Source: Streptomyces dysideae (GTDB taxonomy: Bacteria; Actinomycetota; Actinomycetes; Streptomycetales; Streptomycetaceae). From it: a stretch of DNA of 64,000 bases. How positions within the stretch are numbered: position 1 is the stretch's first letter; each line of letters starts with the position of its first letter. The notes under the pieces are model-generated. The model was not told the DNA's origin. It did no database searches and saw only the letters and a list, made by a program, of their open reading frames with translations. Location of the stretch: the NCBI RefSeq assembly GCF_001514305.1, contig NZ_KQ949122.1:1-64000 (forward strand), in the 5' to 3' direction. Shown here piece after piece: positions 33,247-41,663 of the stretch. The translations under genes were made by a program, and so were the position numbers.

Positions 33247-35225
33247 GAGAGGGCCTCCAGGACGGCCACGCCGTACCGGCCCAGCTCCACGCCGCCGTCG
33301 GTGACATCCGTGCCGGTCAGCAGGTCGCGGTGGCGGCCGGGCACCGGGACGGTGACGCCGTCGCGGCTGTGGTTGAGCAGGAACAGCAGCCCGCCCCGGC
33401 GTACCGCCTCCACGTCGGCCGGAAGACCGTCGAGGACCGGCCGCACCCCCACCTCCGCGGCGATGTCGGCGAGCAGGGTGCGCAGGGCGTGCGGCTCGGG
33501 AAGGGTGGACAGATACCAGGCGCGCCCCTTGTGCAGCACGGCCGGGAGTCCGTCCAGCTCGCCGCCCTTGTACGGCATGACGGAGTCGACGCCGTCCATC
33601 GCCTCGATCTCCTCGGACCACAGGGTGCCGTGGAAGCCCTCGACGTCGACCTTCTCGCCGGCGTCCAGCGGCCACCACTCGTGCAGGGTGCGGATGCCGA
33701 ACAGCTCACGGAGCCGGGCGTCCATGCCGCCCGCTCGCACCCGGTCGTCCTCGTCGGCGACGCCGGTCTGGAAACCGGCGACGAGGGTGCCGCCGTTCTC
33801 GGCGTAGGCGACGAGGTTGTCGATCGCCGCGTCCGTCATCAGGTACAGCTGTGGCACGACGACCAGCTTGTACGCGGACAGGTCGTGCTCGGGGTGGGCG
33901 AAGTCGGCGGTGGTGTGCGCCTCCCACAGGGCGCGGTGCCAGGCGCGGACGACCTGCTGGTGGTCGACCTCGTGGGAGAGCCGCCCGTCCTGCTCGACGG
34001 CCCACCAGGAGTGCCAGTCGAGGAGTACGGCGACCTCGGCGGCCTCGACCCGAGTGTCCGTCACCTTCTCGCCGAGCAGGGCGAGTTCGGCGCCGATCCG
34101 CTTGGCCTCCTGGAAGGTACGACCGTGCTCCCCGGCATGACTGACCATCCCGGAGTGGAACTTCTCCGAGCCCTGCCGGGACTGCCGCCACTGGAAGTAG
34201 CAGACGGCGTCGGCACCGCGCGCCACGGCCTGGAGGGACCACAGACGGTTCAGCCCGGCCGGCTTGGGATGGTTGACCCCACGCCAGTTGACGGGCCCGG
34301 CCGCCTGCTCCATGACCATCCACGGGCCACCACGGGCCTGCGACCGCGTCATGTCATGGATCATCGCGCCGTACTGCCCCCCGAAGGGATCGCGCGGATC
34401 CGGATAGACGTCGACGGAGACGACGTCCTCCTGCTCGGCCCACGCCCAGGCGTCCTGGCCCCGCCAGAACGGCATGAAGTTGGTCGTCACCGGAATGTGC
34501 GGGGTGTGCCGGGCGACGATGTCGCGCTCGGCGAGGTAGCACTCCAGCAGCGCGTCGGACGTGAACCGTCTGAAGTCCAGCACCTGCGCGGGGTTCTTCA
34601 TGTAGTGCGCGCGGCGCGGCGGCAGGACTTCGTACCAGTCGCCGTAGCCCTGACTCCAGAAGGCGGTCCCCCATGCCTCGTTGAGGGCATCCAGCGAGGC
34701 GTACCTGTCCTGGAGCCAGCGGCGGAAGGCGGCCTCGGCCTCGTCGCCCCAGTCGTAGGTGCAGTACTCGTTGTTGATGTGCCACATCAGCAGGGCGGGG
34801 TGGCCGCCGTAGCGGGCGGCCAGGTCCTCGGTGATGGCGGCGGCGTAGCGCCGGTAGGTGGCGCTGGAGTGCGAGAAGTGTTGCCGGGAGCCCCACCACT
34901 CGGTCCGGCCGTCCTCGTCACGCGGCAGCGTCTCGGGATGCAGCCGCCCCATCCACGGCGGCGGCGAGGAAGTGGGCGTGGCGAGGACGACACCGATGCC
35001 GTTGGCGTGCATCAGGTCCATCAGCCGGTCCAGCCAGCCGAACTCCCGTGCCCCCGGGCGAGGTTCGAGCCTCGCCCAGGAGAACACGCCGAGGGTGACG
35101 GAGGTGACCCCGGCGTCCTTCATCAGCCGGACGTCCTCGAGCCAGGTCTCCTCCGGCCACTGCTCGGGGTTGTAGTCGCCCCCGAAGAGGAGGCGACCAC
35201 GGGTGGCATCGGTCAGGCTCGGCAT
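33243..35225 (-). CDS. GH42 beta-galactosidase
   Basis: 660 aa, start overlapping the GH74 stop by one base. Barrel with acid/base E153 in WHINNEYC and nucleophile E306 in WMVMEQAAGPVNW, then a trimerisation domain (VAVLLDWHSWWAVEQ) and a C-terminal beta-sandwich. Cytosolic; it would remove beta-1,2-galactose from xyloglucan oligosaccharides after the fucosidase step. Placed between GH74 and GH95 in the operon. Confidence 0.93.
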   Translation of the reverse strand: MPSLTDATRGRLLFGGDYNPEQWPEETWLEDVRLMKDAGVTSVTLGVFSWARLEPRPGAREFGWLDRLMDLMHANGIGVVLATPTSSPPPWMGRLHPETLPRDEDGRTEWWGSRQHFSHSSATYRRYAAAITEDLAARYGGHPALLMWHINNEYCTYDWGDEAEAAFRRWLQDRYASLDALNEAWGTAFWSQGYGDWYEVLPPRRAHYMKNPAQVLDFRRFTSDALLECYLAERDIVARHTPHIPVTTNFMPFWRGQDAWAWAEQEDVVSVDVYPDPRDPFGGQYGAMIHDMTRSQARGGPWMVMEQAAGPVNWRGVNHPKPAGLNRLWSLQAVARGADAVCYFQWRQSRQGSEKFHSGMVSHAGEHGRTFQEAKRIGAELALLGEKVTDTRVEAAEVAVLLDWHSWWAVEQDGRLSHEVDHQQVVRAWHRALWEAHTTADFAHPEHDLSAYKLVVVPQLYLMTDAAIDNLVAYAENGGTLVAGFQTGVADEDDRVRAGGMDARLRELFGIRTLHEWWPLDAGEKVDVEGFHGTLWSEEIEAMDGVDSVMPYKGGELDGLPAVLHKGRAWYLSTLPEPHALRTLLADIAAEVGVRPVLDGLPADVEAVRRGGLLFLLNHSRDGVTVPVPGRHRDLLTGTDVTDGGVELGRYGVAVLEALS

Positions 35226-37447
35226 CAGACGGGCTCTCCGTACTGGACGCCGCGCCCGTTGGTGGCCAGGTACACCCGCCCGTGGATCCGCGGGTCGCCG
35301 GTGATCATCTCGCCGGTCCAGCCCCACTGGTGCTGGTCGTCGTTGATCCGCACCCAGGTCTTCGCGCCGTCGTCGGAGCGGTAGACGGCGGTGATGGTCT
35401 CGGTGGCGCCGACCTGGTAGATCGCCGGGTAGTCGGCACCGTCGGCGGCCTTGCCGAAGCCGAGGGTGTAGGAGGCCCAGCAGCTCTCGACCCTGGCGAA
35501 GCTCGCACCGCCGTCGGTGGACCGGTAAAGCCCGTTCCACTTCACGCTCAGCCACAGGTCACCGGATCTGCCGGGCGCCGCGACCAGTTTGAACTGGCTG
35601 TCACCGGAGGGCAGGCCGGTGGCTCGCGCGGCGAAGGTGAGCCCGCTGTCCGTGCTGGCGAGCAGCGTCCCCGTGTCGGTGTCGTACGCGTAGAAGAGCG
35701 TCGGGTCGGCCGGGTCGGCGACCGGAGTGGCGCCCTTCGGGAAGGAGGAGACCTCGGCCCAGGTGGCGCCGTTGTCGGCCGAGCGGTGGGCCGGGTACTT
35801 GGTGCCGTCCCAGTGCACGAACGTCCACAGCAGCACACTGCCGTCGGCGTTGGTGGCGATCGGCCCCGGTGCGTCCTTGGCGATGGCAGGCTGGGCCGCG
35901 AAGGGCGCCCAGGTCTGCCCGCCGTCGTTGGAGTGGGCGCCGTTGCCGTTGTCACCCCAGCCGGCACGGACGACGTACGCCGGCTTCTTCGCGGCCTGGG
36001 CGAGTCCCGTCGACGACCCGAAGACGGGGTTGGAGGCCATGCCACGCGAGGGAGAGGCGGTGAGCGACTCGTGGTACATCACGCCGATGTCCCCGTTACC
36101 GCTGATCAGGTGCGCCTCTCCGACGGGGGGCGAAAGCAGCTGGCGCGCGGACGCCTCCTCGATGCCGCGGATCTGCGGGGCCCAGTTCTTCAGGTCCCGG
36201 GTGCCGTAGAGGGTGGCGCCGGTGCCGTAGAGGATGTGCCGGGAGTCGTACGGGTCGAGGGCGAGCGCCTGGATCCACCAGCCGAACTTGGGCTTGTCGG
36301 CACCCCACTTGAGGTAAGGGGTCTCGGACACGTCGAACACGGCGGTGTCCTTGAGGGACGTCCAGGTGCGACCACCGTCGGTGGTCCGGAAGAGCGTGTC
36401 GACGTCCGCCCACCGGTTGTTGGTGGAGACGACGACGGTACCGGCCCGCCGAGCGTCCACGGCGACGCCGCCGTACCCGAAGTCGTCGGCGGACCCGTCG
36501 GCCGTGGTGCCGCCCGGCTTCACCGGCGTGACGTCCTTCCAGACGCCGGTCGCGGTGCACAGCTTGCGCACGGCGCCGTCGGACTGCCCGTTGGGGCCGG
36601 GGGCGTTGGCGTAGGTGATGTACAGGTCGCGCGTGAAGCGGTCGTACGCGGCGCGGATCGGGACCTTGACGGCGGTGCCGGCGGGCTGGCCGGGTACGGC
36701 CTCCCAGGTGATCCCGTCAGAGGTGCGGTACAGATTCTTCGTACCGGAGGTGCCGTCGCCGTCGCCCCAGCCGGCGTAGAGGACGCGGCCTGCGGCGACG
36801 AGGAAGGTGACGCCCTGCCCGGTGGCGCTCGCGGCACCCGGGAAGTCGGTCGCGGCGGCCCAAGTGGCGCCCCGGTCCGTGGACTTGAGCAGCCCGTCGT
36901 GCCGCGTGCCGAGCCACAGGACATCGCTGTTACGCGGGTCGACGAGCAGCCGCTCCCCCGCACCGCGCCCGTCCTCGTTGGCACCGAGCTTCACGGTGAG
37001 GTCGGAGCGGGCCCAGGTGGCACCCCGGTCGTCCGAACGCAGCACGGCACCGTTGCCGGCCCAGGACTGGGCGTAGGTGCCGAGGGCGAGGTAGAGGCGG
37101 TCGGGGTTCGCGGGGTCGACGGCCATGGCCTCGACACCGAGAAGGTTCCAGTCGTCCCAGCCAAGGTGGTCGGTCAGCGGGACCCAGGTGGCGGCTCGGT
37201 CGTCCCAGCGGTAGGCACCGCCGATGTCGGTACGGGCGTAGGCGAGGCCGCGCACGGAGGGGTGGAAGAGGACGCCGGTGACGAATCCGGTGCCGCCCAT
37301 GACGGCGTTGCGCCAGCGGTAGGTGGGGGTGGTGGCGGTGGGCTCGGCGGCATGCGCACGCCCGGGGAGGAACGGGACGGTGGTGAGCGCGGCGGCGGCC
37401 GCGGTCCCGGCAAGAACGGCACGTCGGCTAAGGCGGGACGCGTTCAT
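35225..37447 (-). CDS. Secreted GH74 xyloglucanase
   Basis: 740 aa with a Tat-type signal (SRRAVLAGTAAAAALTTV). Two seven-bladed propellers rich in Asp-box-like repeats (SDDRGATWARS, STDRGATWAAA, TTDGGRTWTSL). Catalytic Asp candidates sit in YARTDIGGAYRWD and in TFVHWDGTKYPAH. GH74 enzymes cut the xyloglucan backbone endo- or exo-wise. No CBM or dockerin is present. It follows the second permease after about 150 bases that include a dispersed repeat. Confidence 0.92.
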   Translation of the reverse strand: MNASRLSRRAVLAGTAAAAALTTVPFLPGRAHAAEPTATTPTYRWRNAVMGGTGFVTGVLFHPSVRGLAYARTDIGGAYRWDDRAATWVPLTDHLGWDDWNLLGVEAMAVDPANPDRLYLALGTYAQSWAGNGAVLRSDDRGATWARSDLTVKLGANEDGRGAGERLLVDPRNSDVLWLGTRHDGLLKSTDRGATWAAATDFPGAASATGQGVTFLVAAGRVLYAGWGDGDGTSGTKNLYRTSDGITWEAVPGQPAGTAVKVPIRAAYDRFTRDLYITYANAPGPNGQSDGAVRKLCTATGVWKDVTPVKPGGTTADGSADDFGYGGVAVDARRAGTVVVSTNNRWADVDTLFRTTDGGRTWTSLKDTAVFDVSETPYLKWGADKPKFGWWIQALALDPYDSRHILYGTGATLYGTRDLKNWAPQIRGIEEASARQLLSPPVGEAHLISGNGDIGVMYHESLTASPSRGMASNPVFGSSTGLAQAAKKPAYVVRAGWGDNGNGAHSNDGGQTWAPFAAQPAIAKDAPGPIATNADGSVLLWTFVHWDGTKYPAHRSADNGATWAEVSSFPKGATPVADPADPTLFYAYDTDTGTLLASTDSGLTFAARATGLPSGDSQFKLVAAPGRSGDLWLSVKWNGLYRSTDGGASFARVESCWASYTLGFGKAADGADYPAIYQVGATETITAVYRSDDGAKTWVRINDDQHQWGWTGEMITGDPRIHGRVYLATNGRGVQYGEPV

Positions 37448-37491
37448 GACACATACCTCGTTCCAGGAAGGGAGGGTGAGGAGAGATACCT

Positions 37492-37540
37492 AAGGGGCGC
37501 GGGGCTGCATCGATATGCGGCTCCGCCGCGGGGCGCGACC
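37492..37540. repeat. Dispersed extragenic repeat, copy 2
   Basis: Matches 45-94 in reverse complement (GGGGCGCGGGGCTG, ATCGAT, GCGGCTCCGCCGC). It lies in the ~150-base gap between the permease and GH74 genes of one operon and may act as a processing or attenuation hairpin. Confidence 0.6.
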
Positions 37541-37599
37541 AGCCACGACACACCTGCAGCCGCCGAACTACAGAGAGCCCCCCGCTGGAAAGGCGCAGG

Positions 37600-38535
37600 T
37601 CAACCCTTAACCGCACCCGTGAGCATGCCCTTCTTGAAGTGCCGCTGGACAAAGGGCGAGAGGACAGCCACCGGCAGCAGAGCCATCACCATGACCGCCA
37701 TCTGCACGGCCAGCCCCGACAGCTGGCCGGTCTTGATGGCCTGGCCCAGCCCGACCGGAGCCTCCTGCTTCTGCACAAGCTGGATCATGACGTTCTGCAG
37801 CGGCATCATGTCCTGGTCGTTGAGGTACAGGGACGCGTTGAACCAGGCGCTCCAGTACCCGACGGCGTAGAACAGCGTGATCACCGCGATCACCGCACGG
37901 GACAGCGGCATGATGATCTGCCACAGGATCCGGAAGTCACCGGCGCCGTCGATGCGCGCGCTGTCGACGAGTTCCTGCGATATCCCCGTGAAGAACCCAC
38001 GCAGGACAAGTATGTTGAAGACACTCACCGCACTCGGCAGGATCAGCGCGAGATAGCTGTCCGTCAGGCCGAGGGTCTGCACCAGCAGATAGGTCGGGAT
38101 GAGGCCGGCGCTGAAGAACATGGTCGCCAGCAGGATCATCAGGATCCAGCGGTGAGCGAGCGATCCTGGGCGGGACAGCCCATACGCGCACAGCACGGAC
38201 ACGGTCATGGAGAACGCCGTGCCGATCAGGGTGACGAGGATGCTGACGATCGCGGCGCGGGTGACCTGGCCGCCGCTGAGCAGCTCCTTGTAGGCGATGA
38301 AGGTGATGCCCTTGGGCACCATCACCAGGCCGCCGACCTCGTCGATGGTCTTGCGTGAGGAGAGGCTGGTGACGACGACGATCCACAGCGGGAAGAGGAT
38401 CGCCAAGCAGGCCAGCGTCAGGGCGAGCCCCTTGCCCGCGAGGCCGGCCTTGGAGGGCTCCTCCTCCCAGGTGGGCCGGGGCGGGGCCTGCCACCAGCGG
38501 GGTTCCCGAACCGGCTTGTCGATGACGGCGGTCAC
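37600..38535 (-). CDS. ABC transporter permease (LplC/MalG type)
   Basis: 311 aa; GTG 38535 overlaps the upstream permease stop (GTGA). Six membrane segments, from ALTLACLAILFPLWIVVVTS; EAA loop ELVDSARIDGAGDFRILWQII. Forms the channel with 38532-39572 for the oligosaccharide bound by 39599-41293. No ATPase in the operon; a shared MsiK-type ATPase is presumed. Confidence 0.92.
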   Translation of the reverse strand: MTAVIDKPVREPRWWQAPPRPTWEEEPSKAGLAGKGLALTLACLAILFPLWIVVVTSLSSRKTIDEVGGLVMVPKGITFIAYKELLSGGQVTRAAIVSILVTLIGTAFSMTVSVLCAYGLSRPGSLAHRWILMILLATMFFSAGLIPTYLLVQTLGLTDSYLALILPSAVSVFNILVLRGFFTGISQELVDSARIDGAGDFRILWQIIMPLSRAVIAVITLFYAVGYWSAWFNASLYLNDQDMMPLQNVMIQLVQKQEAPVGLGQAIKTGQLSGLAVQMAVMVMALLPVAVLSPFVQRHFKKGMLTGAVKG

Positions 38536-39572
38536 TTCTTGTACACCCCCTGCTCGCCCATGAGATGGGCCACCTTGTTCGCGGCGAGGACCAGGCCGAG
38601 GCTGATGACGCCCTTGACCAGGCCGGCGGCGGCCGCGTAGCTGAAGTCCTGGTTGCGCACGCCGTTCCACCACACGAAGGTGTCGAGGACTTCACCGGCG
38701 CCCGGTCCGACGGCATCGCGTTGCAGCAGGATCTGCTCGAAACCCACAGTCAGCGCGTCACCGACCCGCAGCACCAGCAGCAGGGCGATCACCGGCCGCA
38801 GCGCGGGCAGCGTGACGTGCCACATGCGGCGCCAGCGCCCCGCGCCGTCCATCGCGGCGGCCTCGTAGAGGTCCGGGCTGACCGAGGCCAGCGCGGCGAG
38901 GAAGACGATGATCCCCCAGCCGGCGTCCTTCCACACGCTCTGCGCGGTGATCAGCAGCGGGAAGGTGTCCGGGTTGGTCATGATGTTGATGCCGTCGTAC
39001 CCGTTCTCCCTCAGCAGTTGGGAGAGGACCCCGGCGCCGCCGAAGAGCTGCTGGAACACGGCGATGACCAGCACCCAGGAGAAGAAGTGCGGCAGGTAGA
39101 GCACGGCCTGCGCGACCGCCCGCACCCGGGGCCTGACCACGCTGTTGATGAGGAGCGCGACCAGGATCGGGATCGGGAAGAACAGCACGAGCTGGAGGAA
39201 GAACAGGATCAGGGTGTTCTGGACGGCGTTCCAGAAGGCCGAGTCCTCGAAGATCCGCTGGAAGTTCTCCAGGCCCACGAAGGGGCTGTTCAGAATGGAG
39301 ATGACGCCGTTGTCGCTGATGTAGGGGTCGTATTCCTGAAAGGCGATGACGTTGCCGAGGATCGGTATGTAGTTGAACACCAGGACCAGCAGGACGACCG
39401 GCAGCGTCATCAGGAGCAGAACGCGGTCGCGTCTGAACCTGAGCCGCAGGCTGAGCTTGCCCGACGCCTTCTGGTCCCCCGGGCCGGTGGTGCCGCCGGA
39501 CGCCGCCGGAGTCTGTGTCGGGCTCTTCTTCTTGGCCTCGGCCCTGCTGCGAGGCACCGTGCTGTGGGACAC
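38532..39572 (-). CDS. ABC transporter permease (LplB/MalF type)
   Basis: 346 aa. A ~45-residue polar, Lys/Ser-rich cytoplasmic N-terminus precedes the first membrane segment VLLLMTLPVVLLVLVFNYIP; EAA loop YEAAAMDGAGRWRRMWHVTL. This class pairs with large ~560-aa binding proteins like the neighbour. It lies 27 bases after the binding-protein stop. Confidence 0.92.
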   Translation of the reverse strand: MSHSTVPRSRAEAKKKSPTQTPAASGGTTGPGDQKASGKLSLRLRFRRDRVLLLMTLPVVLLVLVFNYIPILGNVIAFQEYDPYISDNGVISILNSPFVGLENFQRIFEDSAFWNAVQNTLILFFLQLVLFFPIPILVALLINSVVRPRVRAVAQAVLYLPHFFSWVLVIAVFQQLFGGAGVLSQLLRENGYDGINIMTNPDTFPLLITAQSVWKDAGWGIIVFLAALASVSPDLYEAAAMDGAGRWRRMWHVTLPALRPVIALLLVLRVGDALTVGFEQILLQRDAVGPGAGEVLDTFVWWNGVRNQDFSYAAAAGLVKGVISLGLVLAANKVAHLMGEQGVYKK

Positions 39573-39598
39573 GGCCTTCTCCTTGCCTCAGCCCCGGA

Positions 39599-41293
39599 TC
39601 AGTTGGCCGCGCTGCCGTTCTCGTCGAGGATCTTCTTGTACCAGTCCCGCAGCTTGTCGCCGCCCTTGTTCTTCCAGTCGGAGACAGCCTGCTGCATGTC
39701 GCTGATCTTCTTGCGACCGCGGATGATGTCGTCCTCGAGCTGCTCGAAGTCGTTGGCGAGGTTGGTGTAGCGGGAGGGCTCGGTGATCTGTAGGCCCCAG
39801 AAGGCCGACTTCTTGGTGAAGCCGCCCATGCGCCGCTCCCACTCGACCATGGCCTTGGTGTAGTCCGGCAGGTCGGGGTGGGCGGTGGTGGCGGCGGGGC
39901 TTGCCACCATGACGTAGGCGTTGAGGACCTCGTTGTTGCCCTTGTCGTTCTTGACGGGGATGCCGTCCTTGATCGTGTAGTGCGTGCCCTCGACGCCGTA
40001 GTTGGTCATCATCCACTCCTTGGTGCCGTACGGCGCCGCGGTGACGTTGGCGACCGCCAGGACGTCGCGGATGACGGACTCGGAGGCCTTCTTGTTGACG
40101 AAGGCGAAGATGCCGGCCGGGTTCGCGGCATACAGCGTCGGGTCACCGCCGTCGTGGCCCCAGATGTCCATGCCCCAGACCTTGAAGTCGGGGTTCTGGG
40201 TGGCCTGGGAGGCCTGCTGGCCGTACCAGTTGACGATGTTGTTGTTCCAGATCAGGAACTCGCCGGCGGCGAACTTGGGGGCGGGGTCGGTGGCCTGGCT
40301 CTTGCCCAGCTCGAAGTCGGGGTGGACGACTCCGGCGGCGAACAGCTTGCGCGTCCACTCGATGGCTTCCAGGTACTCCTGGGTCTCGATGCGGTTGATC
40401 AGCTTGCCGTCGACGAGGTTCCACCAGAGCGGCTTCTCCCCGCCCCCGAGCACGCTGAACGTGTTGAACGCGGTCCACTTCATGTCACCGCAGGCCCACC
40501 GCTTGGCCCTGGCGTTGGTGATGTCCTTGCACAGGGCCATGAACTCGTCGGCGGACTGCGGGACTTCGTAGCCCTCCTTGTCGAAGATGTCCTGGCGGTA
40601 GAGGGGCGCGATGGTCGGGACGGACGGGGCGGGCATCGGCAGCCCCATCAGCTTGCCGCCGAAGATGGAGCGCTGCCAGGCGTCGCTGGGGATCGCCGCG
40701 AGGTTCGGGTACTCCTTGACCTTGTCCCCGGACAGGTACGGGCCGAGGTCGGCGAACTTGCTGATGATGGCGCTGGGTATCTTGCCCATCATGTTCCAGC
40801 CGGGGACGACCACCACGTCCGGGACGTCGCTGGAGGCGAGGACCGCGCCGAGCTTCTGGTCGTAGGTGTTGCCGTCCTGGTTCCGCCACTGGACGTCGAC
40901 GCCGATCAGGTCGTTCATCGACGTGTAGTAGGGGTTGTTCTGCTTGGGCGGCGAGCCCCAGAACGGCGACATGATGGTGACCTTGCCGCCCTTGCCGAGC
41001 TTCTTCGCGACCGAGGTCTTGAGGGTGTCGACGTCGAGCTTGGCGGTGAAACCCATTGACGACCCGTTCTTGGACGGGATGTCCGGCGTCACCACGTTGC
41101 TGGCCACGTAGGCCGGCAGGATCTTCTTCGCGTCCTTGTCCGACGTGGTTCCGTCACGCGAGCCGCTGTCCGAACCGCCGCAGGCGGAGAGCAGCGGCAT
41201 CCCTCCCGCCACCGCTGCGGTGGCGACCGCCGTGGAGGCGAGGAAACTTCTCCGGCTGGGTCCGGAGGATGCGGAGGCGGCATTCGGCGTCAT
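39599..41293 (-). CDS. Large solute-binding lipoprotein (LplA type)
   Basis: 564 aa. Tat-like signal RRSFLASTAVATAAVAGG with lipobox LLSACGG, then a binding-protein fold (KVTIMSPFWGSPPKQNNPYY; FEQLEDDIIRGRKKISDMQQ near the end). Large binding proteins of this class bind complex oligosaccharides. First gene of an operon with two permeases, GH74, GH42, GH95 and GH12, so xyloglucan oligosaccharides are the likely ligand. The upstream region holds the palindromes at 41433 and 41614. Confidence 0.9.
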   Translation of the reverse strand: MTPNAASASSGPSRRSFLASTAVATAAVAGGMPLLSACGGSDSGSRDGTTSDKDAKKILPAYVASNVVTPDIPSKNGSSMGFTAKLDVDTLKTSVAKKLGKGGKVTIMSPFWGSPPKQNNPYYTSMNDLIGVDVQWRNQDGNTYDQKLGAVLASSDVPDVVVVPGWNMMGKIPSAIISKFADLGPYLSGDKVKEYPNLAAIPSDAWQRSIFGGKLMGLPMPAPSVPTIAPLYRQDIFDKEGYEVPQSADEFMALCKDITNARAKRWACGDMKWTAFNTFSVLGGGEKPLWWNLVDGKLINRIETQEYLEAIEWTRKLFAAGVVHPDFELGKSQATDPAPKFAAGEFLIWNNNIVNWYGQQASQATQNPDFKVWGMDIWGHDGGDPTLYAANPAGIFAFVNKKASESVIRDVLAVANVTAAPYGTKEWMMTNYGVEGTHYTIKDGIPVKNDKGNNEVLNAYVMVASPAATTAHPDLPDYTKAMVEWERRMGGFTKKSAFWGLQITEPSRYTNLANDFEQLEDDIIRGRKKISDMQQAVSDWKNKGGDKLRDWYKKILDENGSAAN

Positions 41294-41432
41294 TGCGTCA
41301 ACCCTTCATGGCGCACCAGGACACCCGGCGGTGGGCCGTCGGCTGCGGTGTCTTAAGTGGAACTGGCTGAGCTGAAGCGGTCCTCCGACGAATACCGAGG
41401 TCTGCGCCCCACAGAGTGGGCGGGCCTCATAG

Positions 41433-41446
41433 TCGAAGCGCTTCGA
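41433..41446. promoter_or_regulatory. LacI-type operator (TCGAAGCGCTTCGA), transporter side
   Basis: Perfect 14-bp palindrome, 140 bases upstream of the binding-protein start in the divergent region with GH3. Same core as the sites before the LacI gene at 9081. The 41294-41663 gap contains no gene. Confidence 0.75.
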
Positions 41447-41613
41447 TGTTGCTGCGAGGTTAAGTGAAGGCAAGGGGGTGCACAAGGGTCGTATCCAAGA
41501 TTCCTCCGCGGTACGGCCCGACCAGCGCCTCTCCCGCGCTGCTTGAAATACGGTCCGGAGACAGAGTTGTTGCGCCGGGGTGTCTTGACACCCACCCCCG
41601 GGTCGAATGAGCA

Positions 41614-41627
41614 TCGAAGCGCTTCGA
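41614..41627. promoter_or_regulatory. LacI-type operator (TCGAAGCGCTTCGA), GH3 side
   Basis: Second perfect copy, 37 bases upstream of the preferred GH3 start, close to where a promoter or leader should lie. Centre-to-centre distance to the other copy is 181 bases. Confidence 0.75.
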
Positions 41628-41663
41628 AAGCACCTCGTCGCTCCATCGCAAGGGGATCCCCAC

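Noticed and set aside
30862..33807. Plus-strand frame of 981 residues over the GH95 gene
   Set aside because: Shadow of GH95 and GH42, which carry clear catalytic motifs and coupled starts on the other strand.
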